Below, piece after piece: positions 60,780 through 64,000 of a stretch of 64,000 nt of DNA; within the stretch, counting starts at the first letter, position 1, and the number at the start of each line of letters is the position of its first letter. The notes below the pieces were generated by a model. The model did not search any database, had not been told where the DNA came from, and saw only the letters and a list, made by a program, of their open reading frames with translations. The DNA lies in NCBI GenBank assembly GCA_028023455.1, contig JAQFVV010000141.1:2954080-3018079 (forward strand). The letters run 5' to 3'. Origin of the DNA: Epiperipatus broadwayi (Eukaryota; Onychophora; Udeonychophora; Euonychophora; Peripatidae). Both the position numbers and the translations under genes were made by a program.

Positions 60780-61270
60780 CCTATATTGATATAGGCACAT
60801 ATAATTTTTATCTAAAATTATTATTAAAGTAATCTTTCATAAAAGAAAAACATAAAATTAAATGTTGAAGAGTTTAGTGCAGCTTGTTTTCGAAAAAGAT
60901 AAGAATTAAATAGTTTTCTAGCGTTAGTTTTTGAAATAAAAAAAGCTACACTTAATTAATCAAAAAAGGGGAGGGGGAGTCTTGGTTTGAAAAATGAAAC
61001 TAAAGATTTACAAAAGGAAATAAATAGTTTTTATTAGTATTCGTAAAAATATAATTTAAAAAGTTAAAACATACAAATCTCTTTTCATTCAAGTTTAATT
61101 ATAGAAAAAATAATGTTAAAACTAATATATGTGCGTATATATGTGCGATTGTCAACAATAGAATAAATGTTATTATAAATAAATGAAAGTTAAAGAAGAT
61201 TATTATTAAAAACACGGCAATGGTTATTAATTAAAATATAAAACAACATCTCTGCATGGCTATTACTAAT
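60780..61270. other. Intergenic DNA, no gene seen
   Basis: AT-rich sequence to the left of the Penelope-like element. A G-rich patch GGGGAGGGGGAG lies near 60967. Confidence 0.4.
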
Positions 61271-61275
61271 TAAGC

Positions 61276-61563
61276 AATCTTCCAAAACACGTTTATCAAA
61301 GGATTAATTGCTTTTTCACAATTTATATTTGTGTACATATTAATTATGTCTAGTTTAACAAAGTAAATATTTTTAAATTCTTTCAAACTAAATAAAAACT
61401 TCTTTATTTTTTCAATAAACACAACAGAATTATAAACTTTGTTCCCAGCAAAACAATTAGTATATTTTTTAAATAAATTAATATAAACCCATTTTGAAAT
61501 ATTAACGTAATAAGTGTTAAAACAACCCACTATTGGCCTCATAGGTATATTAGGTTTATGCAC
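61276..61563 (-). pseudogene. Penelope RT, N-terminal part, inverted
   Basis: On the minus strand the frame reads KPNIPMRPIVGCFN, WVYINLFKKYTN, then FKNIYFVKLDIINMYTNI (motif A) and CEKAI, after which the homology stops at about 61306. KPNIPMRPIV corresponds to the conserved 'K.....RPIV' box that precedes motif A in Penelope RTs. The part from FKNIYF to CEKAI is repeated on the plus strand. The true N-terminus is missing. Confidence 0.8.
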
Positions 61564-61564
61564 C

Positions 61565-62125
61565 TTAGAATTTAAAAATATTTACTTTGTTAAACTAGAC
61601 ATAATTAATATGTACACAAATATAAATTGTGAAAAAGCAATTGATTATTTTTTGGAAATATATATTGAAGATAAAAATAAAAATATTAAAATGGATATTT
61701 CTTTGTTGCATGACATTTTTATGTTATGTTGTAAGGATTTATTTTTTAAATTCAGTGACAAATATTATAAACAGATAAAAGGGTTAAATATGGGGAATTG
61801 TTTAAGTGGATTTTTAGCAGATATTTATATGTGCAATTTTGAAAAAAGTTTTTTTAGTGTTCGTCATAAACCTATGTTTTATGTACGTTATGTAGATGAT
61901 TATTTCATGATATTTAATGGTAATATGAATAAATCATTTAAATTTTGGAATTTTATTAATAATAGAATAGAAAATATTAAGTTTACTTTGGAAAAAGAAA
62001 ATAATAATAGTATTGAATATATGGATGTAAAGATTTATAAATTTTATAAAAATAATAGAATTAGAATAGAGACTGAGGTTTATAAAAAAAATGTATACTG
62101 GGATTTTAACAAACTGGAATTCTGA
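61565..62125 (+). pseudogene. Penelope RT, motifs A to C
   Basis: Reverse transcriptase palm: FVKLDIINMYTNI (motif A), GLNMGNCLSGFLADIYM (motif B, usually GLPMGSPLS), RYVDDYFMIF (motif C with YVDD) and FTLEKENNNSIEYMDVKI (motif D/E region). These are the classic Penelope spacings. Codons before 61565 in the same frame read the antisense of the inverted part and do not belong. Near 62085 an A-run shifts the frame and the open frame ends at 62125; the homologous sequence continues in another frame. Confidence 0.85.
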
Positions 62126-62503
62126 TATTGATTTTAAATGCAAAGTTAATATCATAAACAATAGAATAATGAGAGCATTTAAATTATGTTCAAATGAATA
62201 TAGTTTAGATAAAGAATTAAATTGAATAAAAAAGGAATGTATAATAAATGAATATCCATATAGAGTTATAAATTATTTGTTTTATACAAAAAATTTGAAT
62301 AAAATTAGAAATAATATTTGTATGAATGTTTATAAAAATAAAAATGTAAATAATGAAACAATTAAAGAACATGATGGTAATAAAGACGAAAATATTTTTT
62401 TTTTATAGATAATAATATTTATATTGGTTTTAAGTTATCTAAATTTGTATTTTTAAAATTAAATGAATTATTAAATAAAATTAATAAAAGATACTGTAGA
62501 AAT
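62090..62503 (+). pseudogene. Penelope Pol, connecting region, broken
   Basis: After the frameshift the protein continues as TYTGILTNWNSDIDF, INNRIMRAFKLCSNE and YSLDKELN. A TGA stop (near 62222) follows, then IKKECIINEYPYRVIN and so on to a T-run near 62400 where another shift occurs. TGxxTNW...K...I..L..RA..LCS is the known pattern downstream of Penelope RT. It links RT and endonuclease in the intact protein. Confidence 0.75.
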
Positions 62504-62842
62504 ATGAAACCTATATACAAAAAGAAGAGAACTTTGAGATCTTTGATTAATCATAAAGAATTTAATATGCTTGAAGTTATGAATTCAGTCTATTTAATTA
62601 AATGTTTGAATTGTAAAAACAATGTATTCTATATTGGAACAAGCAAAAATAAATTAAAGACTAGACTATATCAGCATATGTTTGATAAGAAATCTGCTAT
62701 CTTTTGTCATAAATTGGAAACAGAACATAAAGACTATGAAATTCGACATTTGGAATGTATTGGTAATTACTTTGAAAGAGTTAACAAAGAGAGTATTTAT
62801 ATAGAACATTTAAATCCTAGTTTAAATAAAATGTTAAAGTAG
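62504..62842 (+). pseudogene. Penelope GIY-YIG endonuclease domain
   Basis: A 112-codon frame holds the endonuclease that nicks target DNA. NSVYLIKCLNC carries the GIY-like VYL and a CX2C pair. NVFYIGTSKNKLKTRLYQHM has the YIG box and the conserved Arg in TRL. The later KESIYIEHLNPSLN gives the metal-binding Glu and the NP/LN ending. All catalytic positions appear present. The frame starts upstream of the Met (homology begins about 62410) and ends with TAG at 62840-62842. It is stranded behind frameshifts, so it is not made as part of Pol. Confidence 0.85.
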
Positions 62843-63190
62843 TTTATATATTTATACAAAAGAATTGACTTTTTTTATTTGAATATTTTTTCTTTTGGTG
62901 TTTAAAAAATTTTTCTCACTTTGTAAGGAAATGTTATGTTATACAATTTTTCTATTTTTTTTTTTGGTTTATAGGTATTTTATTTTATTTTTTATTTTTC
63001 TTTACTTTTTTCTTTTTTTTTTTTTTTAATTATTTTTTATTTTTATTATTTTTAATGTTGTTTTTCTCTGTTTTATAGAACCTTGATAAAGTCCATATTA
63101 TTATTGAAAAATAGACGAAATGTTGGATATTTATATTTTATTTATGTAGTTTATGTAATGTATATCAATCAATTTTTTTTGAAAAGAAAG
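62843..63190 (+). repeat. 3' terminal region of the Penelope-like element
   Basis: T-rich sequence is followed at 63081-63126 by CCTTGATAAAGTCC, a loop, ATAGAC and GAAATGTTGG, then a TTTTTTTTGAAAAG tail. The GTC/GAC closing stem precedes GAAA as in the other copies. In hammerhead terms the 5' box is TTGATAA rather than CUGANGA. The position after the Pol stop is as expected for a PLE 3' end. Confidence 0.6.
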
Positions 63191-63194
63191 TCTC

Positions 63195-64000
63195 TCCAAT
63201 ATATTTATGTGAAGTTTTTTGACATTATTTTAAGTTACTTTAGTTGAGGGGAAATTTAGGAGTGTACATATATACTCATACATACATATAATCAATATGT
63301 ATACATTAAATTTGTATTCTTATTATATTTATAAAATAAAATATTTAATTTAGTAAATTAGTATTTTTCATTCTTTAAAATAAAAAAATCATTGTTGAGA
63401 AAAGACAGTTGACATGGTAATGACCTCTGGGTTCACATGCACTTTATCAAATTAAATGGAATGAAGTTAACTTAGTTATTTAATATTTAATTGTAATGTA
63501 ATGATATAGAATATTATATATTTAAGCAAGCTCATGCATCTATATATAAAAAATATTTTTTATTAGAAGATTAAGGATTCTATTTTTTCAGCTATATCCT
63601 CACAAAGTCTTATACTGTGTTTGATTTAAAAGAAGAGTGTATAGGATAAAATCTATATTTTGAATGATTTAATACTTATTAGAAGAAATTTCTAATATTT
63701 TTTAAAAGAATCTCATTTCTAAATTACTTAATTTGGAATATATTTTCGTATTCTATAAAAATCATTCTAATTGGAGAGGAAATTTTAAACTTCATTTTAA
63801 AAAGAACATGTTTATAAAAACTTCAACTAAATTGAATGTACTTTATATTATAAGGAAAATACAAAGTGAGTAGAAGACCGATTTATCATGGGATTGTACT
63901 TCTCTAATCAAATATATGTGTGAATAACATCTTTTGCTAAATGCCTATACAATTATAAAAAAGCTATATCTTCAAAATGGAATTATAATTGTTAATAAAG
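63195..64000. other. Intergenic DNA, no gene seen
   Basis: AT-rich sequence running to the window edge, with no recognisable feature. Confidence 0.45.

Larger units (their letters stand above)
61276..63190 (+). mobile_element. Penelope-like element with inverted 5' part
   Basis: About 1.9 kb. The plus strand carries RT motifs A-C, a connecting region and a GIY-YIG endonuclease, then a T-rich segment, a hairpin-GAAA motif (63081-63126) and a TTTTGAAAAG tail. The preceding piece of the RT is present but on the minus strand (61563-61276). A 75-bp sequence is shared exactly between the two orientations (61306-61380 inverted, 61568-61642 direct). Several frameshifts and one TGA make it inactive. 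Confidence 0.85.

Overview
This window looks like a stretch of a large, AT-rich, repeat-laden animal genome. I see no prokaryotic gene organisation, ribosome binding sites or operons. Non-LTR retrotransposons, Penelope-like elements (PLEs), a Ty3/gypsy-type LTR element, tRNA-derived SINE-like pieces, foldback elements and long (TA)n tracts dominate. One apparently intact host-type gene is present. The mix (RTE-like endonuclease/RT copies, PLEs with GIY-YIG domains, short-spaced TA microsatellites, an intronless rhodopsin-like receptor) would fit a mollusc, perhaps a cephalopod. That is an inference from content, not from any alignment.

Layout. 0-8.4 kb: AT-rich non-coding DNA with an (ATT)n/(ACT)n microsatellite, a minisatellite and a tRNA-like poly(A) retrocopy. 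8.4-13.9 kb: a nearly complete two-ORF LINE on the minus strand, flanked by a perfect 17-bp target-site duplication; each ORF is broken once, in an A-run. 13.9-14.4 kb: a foldback element. 14.5-15.5 kb: a single-exon class A GPCR, the only convincing host gene. 15.5-30.4 kb: mostly non-coding, with a perfect 57-bp inverted repeat, a 165-bp hairpin, PLE-derived hairpins and small tandem duplications. 30.4-33.0 kb: a nest of PLE fragments holding a 1.3-kb TA-flanked element with terminal inverted repeats. 33.7-36.6 kb and 48.7-51.5 kb: two decayed copies of one RTE-like LINE, minus strand. 36.7-43.4 kb: an LTR retrotransposon with two ~1.94-kb LTRs, a broken gag and a nearly deleted pol. 43.4-48.6 kb and 51.6-61.2 kb: non-coding DNA with repeats. 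61.3-63.2 kb: a Penelope-like element whose 5' part is inverted.

The genes do not form a pathway; the window is mainly a record of successive insertions. The unifying observation is a small recurring motif: a hairpin followed immediately by GAAA, often GAAACGTTGG-like, preceded by a TTGANAA-like box. It lies just downstream of PLE coding sequence in two independent cases and in several isolated or inverted pLTR-like fragments. Its layout matches the core of the minimal hammerhead ribozymes known from PLEs, though every copy I see departs from the catalytic consensus in at least one box.
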